Shown: in pieces, positions 44,917 through 54,493 of the stretch
How the letters are laid out: the number at the start of each line of letters is the position of its first letter
Numbering within the stretch: the stretch's first letter is position 1
Position numbers and translations under genes: made by a program
Source: Dickeya dianthicola NCPPB 453
GTDB taxonomy: Bacteria > Pseudomonadota > Gammaproteobacteria > Enterobacterales > Enterobacteriaceae
DNA length: 64,000 bases
Reading direction: 5' to 3'
Assembly (NCBI RefSeq): GCF_000365305.1
Contig: NZ_CM001841.1
Coordinates: 4,130,052 to 4,194,051 of the forward strand
Notes under the pieces: generated by a model
What the model was told of the DNA's origin: nothing
Databases searched by the model: none
Seen by the model: only the letters and a program-made list of their open reading frames with translations

Positions 44917-45350
44917 ACGTGTTATCTCATCCAAAGAGGGCCAGATCGGGTGGTGCCTGGGAGATAGTGCTTCCGGATGATAGTGCTTCCGGATGATAGT
45001 GCTTCCGGATGATAGCGCTTCCAAGTGATAGGGCACCGCCCGGCTCTCAGGATGTGATCACTCCCGTTACGATGCTTGACGTCGCAACGCCGCAAATTGA
45101 CCGCACGCGACACCACCCGGTCGAATCCCCCCGGTTTGACCGTAGAGCGCAAAAATCTCCGCGCTGGTGTCAAGTCGCCGGCTGACCGTCAGCGGCATTA
45201 TCGAAACATGCGGACCTAGCGGGCGTGCCCGTCGCAGACAAGAGCAAAACGGTTGTTACAACCCGATTATTTTTATAACCAACTGATTCTTATAAATAGG
45301 GGTGATGAAAACCGGCTGTTTTCATCCCGCGTCTTGTAGGGGAGAGCGTC
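44917..45350. other. Intergenic region between kinase and permease genes
   Basis: 434 bp between divergent genes. It holds the 16-bp tandem repeat at its left end, a GC-rich middle without a convincing ORF, and an AT-rich stretch near 45255-45300 that probably contains the permease promoter. The open minus-strand frames here are low-complexity readings of the repeat. Confidence 0.6.
44963..45030. repeat. Tandem repeat of a 16-bp unit
   Basis: Three near-perfect copies of TGATAGTGCTTCCGGA followed by a diverged fourth (TGATAGCGCTTCCAAG) and a partial fifth. It lies just upstream of the kinase gene. Because 16 is not a multiple of three it would shift any frame crossing it, which argues that the kinase start lies below it. 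Confidence 0.9.
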
Positions 45351-46718
45351 ATGACAATGCAGTTAAAACCCACCTTGGGTACGCTTCATCTGTGGGGGAT
45401 TGCCGTCGGTCTGGTGATTTCCGGCGAATACTTTGGCTGGAGCTATGGCTGGGGCGCGGCGGGAACGCTGGGCTTTCTCGTCACCACCCTGATTATTGCC
45501 GCCATGTATACCTGTTTTATTTTCAGCTTCACCGAGCTGACCACCGCCATTCCTCACGCAGGCGGTCCGTTCGCCTACAGCCGCCGCGCCTTTGGCGAAA
45601 CCGGCGGTCTGATTGCCGGCATGGCGACCCTGATCGAGTTCGTGTTCGCTCCGCCGTCGATCGCGATGGCTATCGGCGCTTACCTCAACGTGCAGTATCC
45701 GTCGCTGGATCCGCGCTACGCGGCCACCGGGGCTTATCTGATCTTCATGACGCTGAATATCATGGGCGTGAAACTGGCGGCAATGTTCGAGCTGTTTGTC
45801 ACCGTACTGGCGGTCCTTGAGCTACTGGTGTTCATGGGCGTGGTGGCGCCGGGTTTCAGCATCAGCCATTTCGTCGCCAACGGCTGGGCCGGCAGCGACA
45901 GTTTCGACAGCCCGGCTATTTCCGGCATCTTCGCCGCCATTCCTTTCGCCATCTGGTTCTTTCTGGCGATTGAAGGCGCCGCTATGGCCGCCGAGGAAGC
46001 CAAAGACCCGCAGCACACCATCCCCAAAGCGTATATCAGCGGCATCATCACGCTGGTGCTGCTGGCGCTAGGGGTGATGATTATGGCCGGCGGCGTGGGT
46101 GACTGGCGCACCTTGTCCAACATCAACGACCCGTTGCCGCAGGCGATGAAAGCGGTGGTGGGCGAAAACTCCGGCTGGATGCACATGCTGGTGTGGATCG
46201 GGCTGTTCGGGTTGATCGCCAGTTTTCACGGCATTATTCTCGGTTACTCCCGCCAGTTCTTCGCGCTGGCCCGCGCCGGTTACCTGCCCGCCGGGCTGGC
46301 GAAACTGTCCCGTTTCCAGACGCCGCACCGCGCCATTCTGGCCGGCGGCGTGATTGGCATCGCCACTATCTTTAGCGACAGTTGGATCAACCTGCAGGGG
46401 TTGAGCCTGACCGCTGCGATGATCACTATGGCCGTGTTCGGCGCCAACGTGATGTACATGATGAGTATGCTGAGCCTGTTCCGCCTGCGTCGTACTGAAC
46501 CGGACCTGCATCGCACTTTCCACGCGCCGGGTTATCCGATCATTCCGGCTATCGCGCTGGCGCTGTCCGTGGTGTGCCTGCTGGCTATGCTGTGGTTTAA
46601 CCCGGTGATTGGCGGCTTGTTCATCGTGCTGATGCTGACGGGCTACAGCTATTTCCTGATGACCCGTGCCCAGCGCGACAATGCCCCGCAGGACGCAATG
46701 CTGGTGGGGAAAGAGTAA
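45351..46718 (+). CDS. eat: Ethanolamine-type amino acid permease (APC superfamily)
   Basis: 455-aa inner-membrane transporter with 12 predicted helices. The first helix region LHLWGIAVGLVISGEYFGWSYGWG and EGAAMAAEEAKDP in the middle fit the ethanolamine permease branch of the APC superfamily. GGGGAG sits 7 nt before ATG 45351. No eutBC lyase genes are nearby; the APH-fold kinase and AraC regulator to the left are the likely functional partners. Substrate is inferred from family resemblance. Confidence 0.82.
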   Translation: MTMQLKPTLGTLHLWGIAVGLVISGEYFGWSYGWGAAGTLGFLVTTLIIAAMYTCFIFSFTELTTAIPHAGGPFAYSRRAFGETGGLIAGMATLIEFVFAPPSIAMAIGAYLNVQYPSLDPRYAATGAYLIFMTLNIMGVKLAAMFELFVTVLAVLELLVFMGVVAPGFSISHFVANGWAGSDSFDSPAISGIFAAIPFAIWFFLAIEGAAMAAEEAKDPQHTIPKAYISGIITLVLLALGVMIMAGGVGDWRTLSNINDPLPQAMKAVVGENSGWMHMLVWIGLFGLIASFHGIILGYSRQFFALARAGYLPAGLAKLSRFQTPHRAILAGGVIGIATIFSDSWINLQGLSLTAAMITMAVFGANVMYMMSMLSLFRLRRTEPDLHRTFHAPGYPIIPAIALALSVVCLLAMLWFNPVIGGLFIVLMLTGYSYFLMTRAQRDNAPQDAMLVGKE

Positions 46719-46878
46719 CCGGCTTCGCTGACTGATGTGCTTTCAACGCCTCCCGCCGGGAGGTGTTGACGCCATGATCGTCACCACCTGATCAGGCCAG
46801 CATCTATTTCCCCATGTCAGGGTGGCCGGTGATAACGCGATGGCAATGGCTCGGCTGAATTGCCGCGCTGCCTAAAAG

Positions 46879-46904
46879 AAAAAGGCCGCAAACGCGGCCT
46901 TTTC
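46879..46904 (-). terminator. Bidirectional terminator between eat and slyD
   Basis: AAAAGGCCGC and GCGGCCTTTT form a 10-bp perfect stem with a 4-nt loop, flanked by A-rich and T-rich sides, serving the convergent eat and slyD genes. Confidence 0.85.
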
Positions 46905-46917
46905 GGGGAAGGGCAAC

Positions 46918-47502
46918 TCAGTGGTGGCAACCGCAGCCGCCGTTACCGCCGCAACCGCCTTTACCGTGGTCATGATCATGGTCGTGATCATGACCGTGGC
47001 CGCCGCAGCAACCATCGTGATCGTGGTCATGATCGTGCTCGCCGTGTACATGGCCGTGCGCCAGTTCTTCTTCCGTCGCTTCGCGGATAGCAACCACTTC
47101 CACGTTGAATTTCAGGTTCTGGCCCGCCAGCATGTGGTTGCCGTCAACCATTACGTGCTCGTCCTGCACTTCGGTGATTTCTACCGGCACCGGACCTTGA
47201 TCGGTATCGGCCAGAAAACGCATGCCGACCTGTAGCTCGTCTACGCCGACAAATACGTCTTTCGGCACACGCTGAACCAGATTGTCATCATATTCGCCGT
47301 AGGCGTCGTTCGCGCCGACGCTCACGTCGAAACGCTCACCGGCCGCGCGGCCTTCCAGCGCCTTTTCCAGACCGGAAATCAGCGAGCCGTGGCCATGCAG
47401 ATAGTCCAGCGGTGCGCTCACCGGAGACTCATCAACCAATACACCATCTTCCGTACGTACCTGATAGGCCAGGCTGACCACCAGGTCTTTTGCTACTTTC
47501 AT
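46918..47502 (-). CDS. slyD: FKBP-type peptidyl-prolyl isomerase and metallochaperone SlyD
   Basis: Isomerase, chaperone and nickel donor for [NiFe] hydrogenase maturation. 194 aa: FKBP domain with the inserted IF chaperone flap (about 70-128; GYANDAYG-like segment reads GANDAYGEYDDN) and a C-terminal metal-binding tail from about residue 148 rich in HDHDHDH, CCGG and GGCG. ATG 47502 gives the conserved MKVAKDLVVSLAYQVRTEDG start; a longer open frame upstream is not coding. Confidence 0.95.
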   Translation of the reverse strand: MKVAKDLVVSLAYQVRTEDGVLVDESPVSAPLDYLHGHGSLISGLEKALEGRAAGERFDVSVGANDAYGEYDDNLVQRVPKDVFVGVDELQVGMRFLADTDQGPVPVEITEVQDEHVMVDGNHMLAGQNLKFNVEVVAIREATEEELAHGHVHGEHDHDHDHDGCCGGHGHDHDHDHDHGKGGCGGNGGCGCHH

Positions 47503-47620
47503 GATATCTCCTAGCGTTGGAAATCGATTTTGCGCAAATTGTAGCGGAAAAACGTCCCCATGTACTGTCCGGGATAAAAAAACTGTCCGGGGTAAACCAG
47601 CGAATAAGCCGGCTGTCGCC

Positions 47621-47815
47621 CTATTCCGGGCGAAACAGGCCGATGATTTCGCCAGCAGGCGAGGTGGCGGCTTTTGGCGGCGTTTCCGACTGGCTTTGCT
47701 GATAATCGCAGTGTACGCACACCACCACCTCATCGTCGCCCTCGCGCCCCACCGCCAGCGTATCCTGCGCGTGGCACTTCGGGCACACCGCCCCGGCAAT
47801 AAAACGTTTCCGCAT
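47621..47815 (-). CDS. yheV: YheV family small zinc-ribbon protein
   Basis: 64-aa protein of unknown function. CPKC (11-14) and CVHC (33-36) form a likely zinc ribbon. It starts MRKRFIAGAVCPKCHAQDTL, close to E. coli YheV. Lies between slyD and kefB, 67 bp after the kefB stop. Confidence 0.9.
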   Translation of the reverse strand: MRKRFIAGAVCPKCHAQDTLAVGREGDDEVVVCVHCDYQQSQSETPPKAATSPAGEIIGLFRPE

Positions 47816-47882
47816 GGTTGCTCTCCGTTTCCCTCTCTTGATGGTCTACATGGTCTGCACTCGCGGTACGCCGCGAATGTGC

Positions 47883-49688
47883 CTAGTGTTCGTCCCAGTC
47901 GTCCGGCCGACGTCGCTCACGCAGCATTTCGCGCGCGAAGATATCCTCCAGTTCGCGGCGGGCTTCTTTGACGCGGGAAATCTGCGCCACATCGCCTTTG
48001 CGCTGCGGCATCAGCTCACGCAGCATACGCATGTCGAGCCGCCGGAAATGCTGCTGCGCCCGGTAAGCCTGATGGGGATGCATCCCTAATGAAATCAGTG
48101 TTTTGCGGCCCAACTCCAGCGCACTGGAGAAGGTTTCGCGCGAGAACTGCGTCACGCCGAGCTGCAAAAACTCGTGCGCCTCCACACGACCGCGCGCACG
48201 GGCCAGAATCTCCAGATGGGGAAAATGCTGCTGGCACAGATGCACGATGAGCATCGCGTCTTCCGGCTCGTTACAAGTAATGACGATGGACTGAGCCTGG
48301 GCCGCGCCGGCGGCGCGCAGCAACTCCAGCTCGGTGGCGTCGCCGTAATAGACCTTGTAGCCGTAGCTGCGCATCAGGCTGACGGCGCTGATATCGCGCT
48401 CCAGCACGGTGATGCGCATTTTATTGGCCATCAGCAAACGGGCGATCACCTGGCCGAAACGGCCGAATCCCACCACAATCACCTGTGGTTCGTCATTTTC
48501 CACGTACGGCGTTTCGTCCGGCTCTTCCTTCGCATTGAAACGGCGCACCAGAATACGGTCGATCAGTTGCATCAGGAGCGGCGTCACCATCATCGACAGG
48601 GTCACCGTCACCAGCAGCAACGGCAGTTGCGCCCCCTTCAACACCTTGTGGGTGGCGGCGGCGGAAAACAGCACAAAGGCGAACTCCCCGCCCTGACTCA
48701 GCACCCCGGCGAATTGCAAACGTTCGGAGGAGCGCAACCCGTACAACCGCGCCAGCAGGTACAGGATAAATCCTTTCGCCACCACCAGCATCGCCACGCC
48801 AGCCAACACCATCAGGATATTGGCGTACAGCACGCCGAGGTTGAGCGACATCCCCACCGAAATGAAAAACAGCCCCAGCAACAGCCCTTTGAACGGCTCG
48901 ATGGCGATTTCCAGTTCATGACGGTATTCGCTTTCCGCCAGCAGGACGCCGGCAATAAACGTACCGAGCGCCATCGACAGCCCCAGCGCGTCCATGAACA
49001 GCGCAGAGCCCAGCACCAACAATAGCGCGGCGGCGGTAAACACTTCCCGCACTCCCGATGCGGCGATAAAACGGAACAGCGGGCGCACCAGATAACGACC
49101 GCCAATCAGCATGCCGCCGAACGCCATCACCTTTAGCATCACCTGACGCCAGTCATCCAGCTCGCCCTGTGCGCCCGCCAGCACCGGAATCAGCGCCAGC
49201 GCCGGGATCACCGCCAGGTCCTGAAACAGCAGCACTGAAAAACCGAGCTGACCGGACTCGTTGCGGTTCATGCCTTTTTCGCGCATCAGTTGCAACGCGA
49301 TGGCGGTGGAAGACATCGCCAGTCCAATACCGCCAATCAGCGCCGCCTGCCAGGAAAACCGGCTCAGATACAGCGAGCCGCCCAACACCGCGGCGCTCAA
49401 CAGCACCTGCGCCGCACCGGTGCCGAAAATAGAACGCCGCAGCCGCCACAGCTTGGCGGGGTCCAGCTCCAGGCCGATGATAAACATCAGGAACACTACG
49501 CCCAGTTCGGAAAAATGCAGGATGGCTTCCACATCACGAATGAAGCCCAGCCCCCACGGGCCGATGGCGATGCCGGCCAGCAGATAACCCAGCACCGCAC
49601 CAATCCCCAACCGCGCCGCAATCGGCACCATCAGCACCGCTACAAACAGGAACAGCACCCCGGCGTTCAATAAAGAAGAGGCTTCCAT
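47883..49688 (-). CDS. kefB: Glutathione-regulated potassium efflux channel KefB
   Basis: CPA2 K+/H+ antiporter-like channel opened by glutathione adducts of electrophiles, protecting the cell by acidification. 601 aa, equal to E. coli KefB: about 12 helices (1-380), the regulatory loop with the HALGISMALGTF-type segment ([20 protein letters not shown] here), and a C-terminal RCK/KTN domain with [17 protein letters not shown]. Starts at 49688, just after the kefG stop, so the ancillary subunit is co-translated. Confidence 0.95.
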   Translation of the reverse strand: MEASSLLNAGVLFLFVAVLMVPIAARLGIGAVLGYLLAGIAIGPWGLGFIRDVEAILHFSELGVVFLMFIIGLELDPAKLWRLRRSIFGTGAAQVLLSAAVLGGSLYLSRFSWQAALIGGIGLAMSSTAIALQLMREKGMNRNESGQLGFSVLLFQDLAVIPALALIPVLAGAQGELDDWRQVMLKVMAFGGMLIGGRYLVRPLFRFIAASGVREVFTAAALLLVLGSALFMDALGLSMALGTFIAGVLLAESEYRHELEIAIEPFKGLLLGLFFISVGMSLNLGVLYANILMVLAGVAMLVVAKGFILYLLARLYGLRSSERLQFAGVLSQGGEFAFVLFSAAATHKVLKGAQLPLLLVTVTLSMMVTPLLMQLIDRILVRRFNAKEEPDETPYVENDEPQVIVVGFGRFGQVIARLLMANKMRITVLERDISAVSLMRSYGYKVYYGDATELELLRAAGAAQAQSIVITCNEPEDAMLIVHLCQQHFPHLEILARARGRVEAHEFLQLGVTQFSRETFSSALELGRKTLISLGMHPHQAYRAQQHFRRLDMRMLRELMPQRKGDVAQISRVKEARRELEDIFAREMLRERRRPDDWDEH

Positions 49689-49690
49689 GT

Positions 49691-50245
49691 TTACGGCTCC
49701 CCGTGAGGAAACGGCGATGCCAGCCAGTCGCCGTAAGCTCTGGCATGTTCTTGCAGTACCCCCGACGGCAAGCGCCGGGCCCAGTAAATCACCAGCGGCG
49801 ACAGCCAGTGCATATGGCACATGGCTGCCGTCATTTCAAACGGTCTTAATACGTCATCCATTGTGTAACGATTCACGCCCGCAGGCCGGTAAGCATCTTG
49901 CTGTTCGCCGGTGGTTACCACCGACCGCCAGTACTTTCCGGCCAGCGCATTGCCGCCGACCCCATTGGCAAAGCCGCGGGTCAACACCCGATCCAACCAT
50001 TCTTTCAGCAAAGCCGGACAACTGTAGGTATAAAGCGGATGCTGAAATACGATAAGCTGATGCTCACGCAGCAACTGTTGCTCATGATGAATATCGATAA
50101 AAAAATCAGGATAGTGCGCGTAAAGGTCATGCACAGTGACATGCCCGAGCTGGCGGGCAGAATGTAATAATAGCTTATTCGCGACCGAATCCTGAGATTC
50201 CGGATGGGCAAACAGCAGCAAAATTTTTGGTGGCTGCGACATCAT
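49691..50245 (-). CDS. kefG: KefG, ancillary flavoprotein of KefB
   Basis: NQO1-like flavodoxin-fold subunit needed for full KefB activity. 184 aa, same length as E. coli, with [18 protein letters not shown] near the N-terminus and [23 protein letters not shown] 50245 follows GGAGGGG. First gene of kefG-kefB. Confidence 0.95.
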   Translation of the reverse strand: MMSQPPKILLLFAHPESQDSVANKLLLHSARQLGHVTVHDLYAHYPDFFIDIHHEQQLLREHQLIVFQHPLYTYSCPALLKEWLDRVLTRGFANGVGGNALAGKYWRSVVTTGEQQDAYRPAGVNRYTMDDVLRPFEMTAAMCHMHWLSPLVIYWARRLPSGVLQEHARAYGDWLASPFPHGEP

Positions 50246-50366
50246 TCCCCTCCAAAGCGTCGTCATTGCAGGTATTTTCGGCTACCATGCTGCGCAGCAA
50301 TACAACAGGACACGGCAGTCCTGATACCCGATCGGTAATTTAACATATTTGAACATTTGGCGCGTT

Positions 50367-52286
50367 ATGATTGTTTTCTCCTGCTTGCAAATTCGACGCG
50401 GTACCCGGGTACTGCTGGACAACGCCACCGCTACCGTCAACCCCGGCCAAAAAGTCGGCCTGGTCGGTAAAAACGGCTGTGGCAAATCAACCCTGTTATC
50501 ACTGCTGAAAGGGGAAATCAGCGCCGACGGCGGCAGCGTCACCTTTCCGCAAAACTGGGCGCTGGCATGGGTCAATCAGGAAACCCCGGCGCTGGCGCGT
50601 TCGGCCATTGATTACGTGATCGACGGCGACCGCGAGTTCCGCCAGTTGGAAGCCGACCTGGATGCGGCGAATGCCCGCAACGACGGCAACGCCATCGCCA
50701 CCCTGCACGGCAAACTGGACGCCATTCAGGCCTGGTCGATTCCAGCCCGCGCCGCCAGCTTGCTCAACGGGCTCGGCTTTCAGCAGGAACAGTTGCAACA
50801 GTCCGTCAGCGACTTCTCCGGCGGCTGGCGTATGCGCCTGAACCTGGCGCAGGCGCTACTCTGCCGCTCCGACTTGCTGCTGCTCGACGAACCGACCAAC
50901 CACCTGGATCTGGACGCGGTTATCTGGCTGGAAAAATGGCTGAAGAACTATCCCGGCACGCTGGTGCTTATCTCCCACGATAGGGATTTTCTCGACCCGA
51001 TCGCCAACCGGATACTGCATATCGAGCAGGAAACCCTGTTCGAATACACCGGCAACTACACCTCGTTTGAGCAGCAGCGCGCCACCCGTCTGGCTCAGCA
51101 ACAGGCCATGTATCAGCATCAGCAGGAGCGGGTCACCCATCTGCAGCACTACATCGACCGCTTTCGCGCCAAAGCCAGCAAGGCCAAGCAGGCGCAAAGC
51201 CGCATCAAGATGCTGGAACGCATGGAGCTGATCGCCCCGGCCCACGTCGACAACCCATTCCGCTTCAGCTTCCGGGCACCGGAAGCATTGCCCAACCCGC
51301 TGTTGCGGATGGAAAAAATCAGCGCAGGCTACGGCGACCGTCTGATTCTGGACTCCATCAAGCTTAATCTGGTGCCCGGTTCGCGCATCGGGTTGCTCGG
51401 CCACAACGGCGCCGGGAAATCGACGCTCATCAAGCTGCTGGCGGGCGAACTTCAGCCGTTCAGCGGCGACATCGGCCTGGCCAAAGGCGTGCGTCTCGGC
51501 TATTTCGCCCAGCATCAGTTGGAGTTTCTGCGGCCCGATGAGTCGCCGTTGCAGCACCTGGTCCGGCTGGCGGAACGGGAAACCGAGCAGCAGTTGCGCG
51601 ACTACCTCGGCGGTTTCGATTTCCGGGGCGACAAGGTGACCGAGCCCACCGAACGCTTTTCCGGCGGCGAGAAAGCGCGGCTGGTGCTGGCGCTGATAGT
51701 CTGGCAGCGCCCCAATCTGCTGCTGCTCGACGAACCGACCAACCATCTGGATCTCGACATGCGCCAGGCGCTGACCGAGGCGTTGATCGACTTTGAAGGC
51801 GCGCTGGTGGTGGTGTCCCACGATCGCCACCTGATCCGATCCACCACCGACGATCTCTATCTGGTGCATGACCGCAAGGTTGAGCCGTTTGACGGCGATC
51901 TGGAAGATTACCAGCAATGGCTGTTGGATGCGCAGAAGCAGGATAACGCCGCGGAATCCGTCGCCAGAGACAACGTCGCCAACAGCGCTCAGTCGAGAAA
52001 AGACCAGAAACGGCGCGACGCCGAGCTACGCACGCTGACCCAGCCGCTGCGCAAGCAGATTACCCAACTGGAGCAACAGATGGAGAAACTGCAAACCGCG
52101 CTGACCGTGGTGGAAGAACGCCTGGCCGACAGCGCGCTTTATGACGTCAGCCGTAAAAGCGAGCTGACCGAGTGCCTGCAACAGCAAAGCGCGACGAAAG
52201 CGGATCTGGAAAACGCCGAAATGGCCTGGCTGGATGCACAGGAACAGTTGGAGCAGTTACTGCGCGATGCGGAAAACCAGGGGTAA
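50367..52286 (+). CDS. yheS: YheS, ABC-F family ATPase
   Basis: Soluble tandem ABC protein of the ABC-F class, which act on ribosomes. 639 aa: first ABC domain with GKNGCGKST and FSGGWRMRL, a linker of about 80 residues, second ABC domain with GHNGAGKST and FSGGEKARL, and a charged coiled-coil C-terminus (about 540-639). Walker B motifs both read LLLLDEPTNHLD-like. ATG 50367 gives the family length. Divergent from kefG. Confidence 0.93.
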   Translation: MIVFSCLQIRRGTRVLLDNATATVNPGQKVGLVGKNGCGKSTLLSLLKGEISADGGSVTFPQNWALAWVNQETPALARSAIDYVIDGDREFRQLEADLDAANARNDGNAIATLHGKLDAIQAWSIPARAASLLNGLGFQQEQLQQSVSDFSGGWRMRLNLAQALLCRSDLLLLDEPTNHLDLDAVIWLEKWLKNYPGTLVLISHDRDFLDPIANRILHIEQETLFEYTGNYTSFEQQRATRLAQQQAMYQHQQERVTHLQHYIDRFRAKASKAKQAQSRIKMLERMELIAPAHVDNPFRFSFRAPEALPNPLLRMEKISAGYGDRLILDSIKLNLVPGSRIGLLGHNGAGKSTLIKLLAGELQPFSGDIGLAKGVRLGYFAQHQLEFLRPDESPLQHLVRLAERETEQQLRDYLGGFDFRGDKVTEPTERFSGGEKARLVLALIVWQRPNLLLLDEPTNHLDLDMRQALTEALIDFEGALVVVSHDRHLIRSTTDDLYLVHDRKVEPFDGDLEDYQQWLLDAQKQDNAAESVARDNVANSAQSRKDQKRRDAELRTLTQPLRKQITQLEQQMEKLQTALTVVEERLADSALYDVSRKSELTECLQQQSATKADLENAEMAWLDAQEQLEQLLRDAENQG

Positions 52287-52305
52287 ACGCCCGGCTTCAC
52301 GTTTG

Positions 52306-52331
52306 AACGGCGGGCGAAGCGGCCCGCCGTT
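52306..52331. terminator. Hairpin between yheS and the LysE gene
   Basis: AACGGCGGGC and GCCCGCCGTT form a 10-bp perfect stem with a 6-nt loop between convergent genes. There is no strong T-run, so termination efficiency is uncertain. Confidence 0.6.
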
Positions 52332-52351
52332 ATCCTCTTCATGCCACATCA

Positions 52352-52957
52352 TCAATGCCAGATCATCAGCACGCAGGTCGCCGTCAGCAACCCCATGACG
52401 AGATTGAACACCTTCCAGGCGCGCGGGCTTTGCAACAAGCGGCCGATCATCGCGCCGAATCCCAGCCAGATGACGCCGGCCACGAAATTAACGCACACCA
52501 TCGCGACGCTGATAGCCATCACCGACCCCGCATAACCGTCGCCGGCCAGGCTAAACCCCGCCACCGCGCCCAGCGCCATCAGCCAGGCCTTCGGATTGAG
52601 AAATTGCAGCAACCCGCCCTGATACAGCGGTATCGGCGCCGGCGGCGCGGTGTCGGTATCCAGTTGTTCATACGCCGCGGTGGCAATCTTCCACGACAGC
52701 CACAGCAGATAGATGCTGCCCAGCACCTTCAGCGCCAGATGCAGCGACGGATAAAGCAAGATCAGGCTGCCCAGCCCCAGCGCCACCAGCAGCAACATGC
52801 TTTGCATGCCGACCATGATGCCCAGCATCAGCGGCATAGAACGCAATACGCCAAAATTGGCGGCGGAGGCGGTAAGTAGCATATTATTGGGGCCGGGCGT
52901 AATCGCTGCGACCCACAAGAAACCGAGCATCGAAAGAAACAGACTGAAGTGCTCCAT
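52352..52957 (-). CDS. LysE/RhtB family exporter
   Basis: 201-aa inner-membrane exporter of the LysE superfamily, six predicted helices, with the family start ITPGPNNMLLTASAANFG (about 18-35) and the FLNPKAWLMALGAV segment. The exported amino acid cannot be told. ATG 52957 chosen over one 11 codons upstream. It lies between yheS and the yheT remnant, a place where E. coli has no such gene. Confidence 0.9.
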   Translation of the reverse strand: MEHFSLFLSMLGFLWVAAITPGPNNMLLTASAANFGVLRSMPLMLGIMVGMQSMLLLVALGLGSLILLYPSLHLALKVLGSIYLLWLSWKIATAAYEQLDTDTAPPAPIPLYQGGLLQFLNPKAWLMALGAVAGFSLAGDGYAGSVMAISVAMVCVNFVAGVIWLGFGAMIGRLLQSPRAWKVFNLVMGLLTATCVLMIWH

Positions 52958-53091
52958 GAAACGACAATCCTGTAACGAAAGGGACGTCACAACCTAGCAG
53001 CGCGGCGTGATGCAGACAAGTTTTTCACTATGTCGCTACAGGCATCGCCGCCACGGGCATCACGACGCCTTTTCATTATGGCTTTCTGGTT

Positions 53092-53247
53092 ATGAATAAT
53101 TCTTCTCACCGTAATGCCTGTTTTCAGCCCTTGCCGGGCGGAGATTTTATCGATCTCGCCTGGAGCGAAGCACCGGCTCGCCGAACTGTGGCTGGAACAC
53201 CGTATTCCCGACGGGTTTACCCCCTTATCTGGAGCAGAGCGCATGAT
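53092..53247 (+). pseudogene. yheT: Collapsed remnant of yheT (alpha/beta hydrolase)
   Basis: One frame reads [20 protein letters not shown], matching an early segment of YheT (LPDGDFVDLAWSENP in E. coli). About 40 bp later another frame reads LWLEHRIPD and, after a further shift, PYLEQSA followed by TGA, matching the YheT C-terminus. The 250 or so residues between, including the catalytic serine and histidine, are missing. The TGA overlaps the yheU ATG as in an intact operon. Confidence 0.72.
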
Positions 53248-53473
53248 CATTCCCTGGCAAGAACTGGCGCAGGAAACGCTGCAAAATCTAATTGAATCGT
53301 TCGTCCTGCGCGAAGGGACCGACTACGGCGAGCAGGAGCGAACGCTGGAAGAAAAAGTGGCTGATATACGCCGACAACTGGCGCAAGGCGACGTGGTGCT
53401 GGTGTGGTCGGAATTGCATGAAACCGTCAATATCATGCCCCGCAACCAGCTCAGCAGCGGTGAACGGTATTAG
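53243..53473 (+). CDS. yheU: YheU, UPF0270 family protein
   Basis: 76-aa protein of unknown function, close to E. coli Yhe[21 protein letters not shown], then [20 protein letters not shown] and [15 protein letters not shown]. The ATG sits on the stop of the yheT remnant (GCATGA). The ribosome binding site GGAGCAGAGCGC precedes it. The C-terminus is four residues longer than in E. coli. Confidence 0.92.
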   Translation: MIIPWQELAQETLQNLIESFVLREGTDYGEQERTLEEKVADIRRQLAQGDVVLVWSELHETVNIMPRNQLSSGERY

Positions 53474-53606
53474 CCCTGAATCAATCGCTTAGAAACGTAA
53501 ATTGGCGTGTCACCGCGGTATAAACATGCTAACAATTATCGGATATCTCTGATCGGAGTTGGTACCGTTCACCGGAGATAACCCCATTCACCGGAGGTTA
53601 CGCACC

Positions 53607-54476
53607 ATGTCGCACCAGCATCCGATTATCGCGGTCACCGGCTCCAGCGGCGCGGGGACCACCACCACCAGTCTGGCGTTTCGCAAGATTTTCCAGCAAC
53701 TGAATCTTCGCGCCGCGCTGGTGGATGGCGACAGCTATCACCGTTATACCCGGCCGGAAATGGACATGGCTATCCGCAAGGCGCGGGATCTGGGCCGCCA
53801 CATCAGCTATTTCGGGCCGGAAGCGAACGATTTCTGCCAGTTGGAACACACTTTTATCGAATATGGCCTCAGCGGCGCCGGTCAGACCCGCAAATACCTG
53901 CACACTTACGACGAGGCGATTCCCTACAATCAGGTGCCGGGCACCTTCACCCCCTGGGAGCCGATGCCGGAACCGACCGACCTGCTGTTCTACGAAGGGC
54001 TGCACGGCGGCGTGGTCACTAACCAACACGATGTCGCGCAGCATGTCGACCTGCTGGTCGGCGTGGTGCCGATCGTCAACCTGGAGTGGATTCAGAAGCT
54101 GGTGCGCGATATCAACGAGCGCGGTCACTCCCGCGAGGCGGTGATGGATTCCGTCGTGCGTTCAATGGAGGACTACATCACCCATATCACCCCGCAGTTT
54201 TCCCGCACCCATATCAACTTTCAGCGCGTGCCGACGGTAGACACCTCTAACCCGTTTGCCGCCAAAGCCATTCCGTCGATGGACGAAAGTTTTGTGGTCA
54301 TCCACTTTCAGGGGCTGGACCACATTGATTACCCCTATCTGCTGGCGATGTTGCAGGGCTCGTTCATTTCCCACATCAACACGCTGGTGGTGCCGGGCGG
54401 CAAAATGGGGCTGGCGATGGAGTTGATCATGATGCCGCTGGTCCAGCGGCTGATAGAAGGCAATCATATTGATTAA
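53607..54476 (+). CDS. prkB: PrkB, phosphoribulokinase-like protein
   Basis: 289-aa P-loop kinase of the phosphoribulokinase/uridine kinase group, substrate in enterics unknown. P-loop AVTGSSGAGTTTT near residue 10, VDGDSYHRYTR, and DLLFYEGLHGG as the Walker B region. Length equals E. coli PrkB. GGAGG before ATG 53607; a near-copy of this sequence (TTCACCGGAG) lies 19 bp upstream. Confidence 0.92.
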   Translation: MSHQHPIIAVTGSSGAGTTTTSLAFRKIFQQLNLRAALVDGDSYHRYTRPEMDMAIRKARDLGRHISYFGPEANDFCQLEHTFIEYGLSGAGQTRKYLHTYDEAIPYNQVPGTFTPWEPMPEPTDLLFYEGLHGGVVTNQHDVAQHVDLLVGVVPIVNLEWIQKLVRDINERGHSREAVMDSVVRSMEDYITHITPQFSRTHINFQRVPTVDTSNPFAAKAIPSMDESFVVIHFQGLDHIDYPYLLAMLQGSFISHINTLVVPGGKMGLAMELIMMPLVQRLIEGNHID

Positions 54477-54493
54477 GCGACATGGCGGGCGGT

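Noticed and set aside
46918-47100. Repetitive GATCATG-type sequence read as a possible DNA repeat
   Set aside because: It is the codon repeat for the histidine-rich metal-binding tail of SlyD, not an independent repeat element.
50856-51917. 353-codon minus-strand frame opposite yheS
   Set aside because: Antisense to the second half of an intact ABC-F gene; no start signal.
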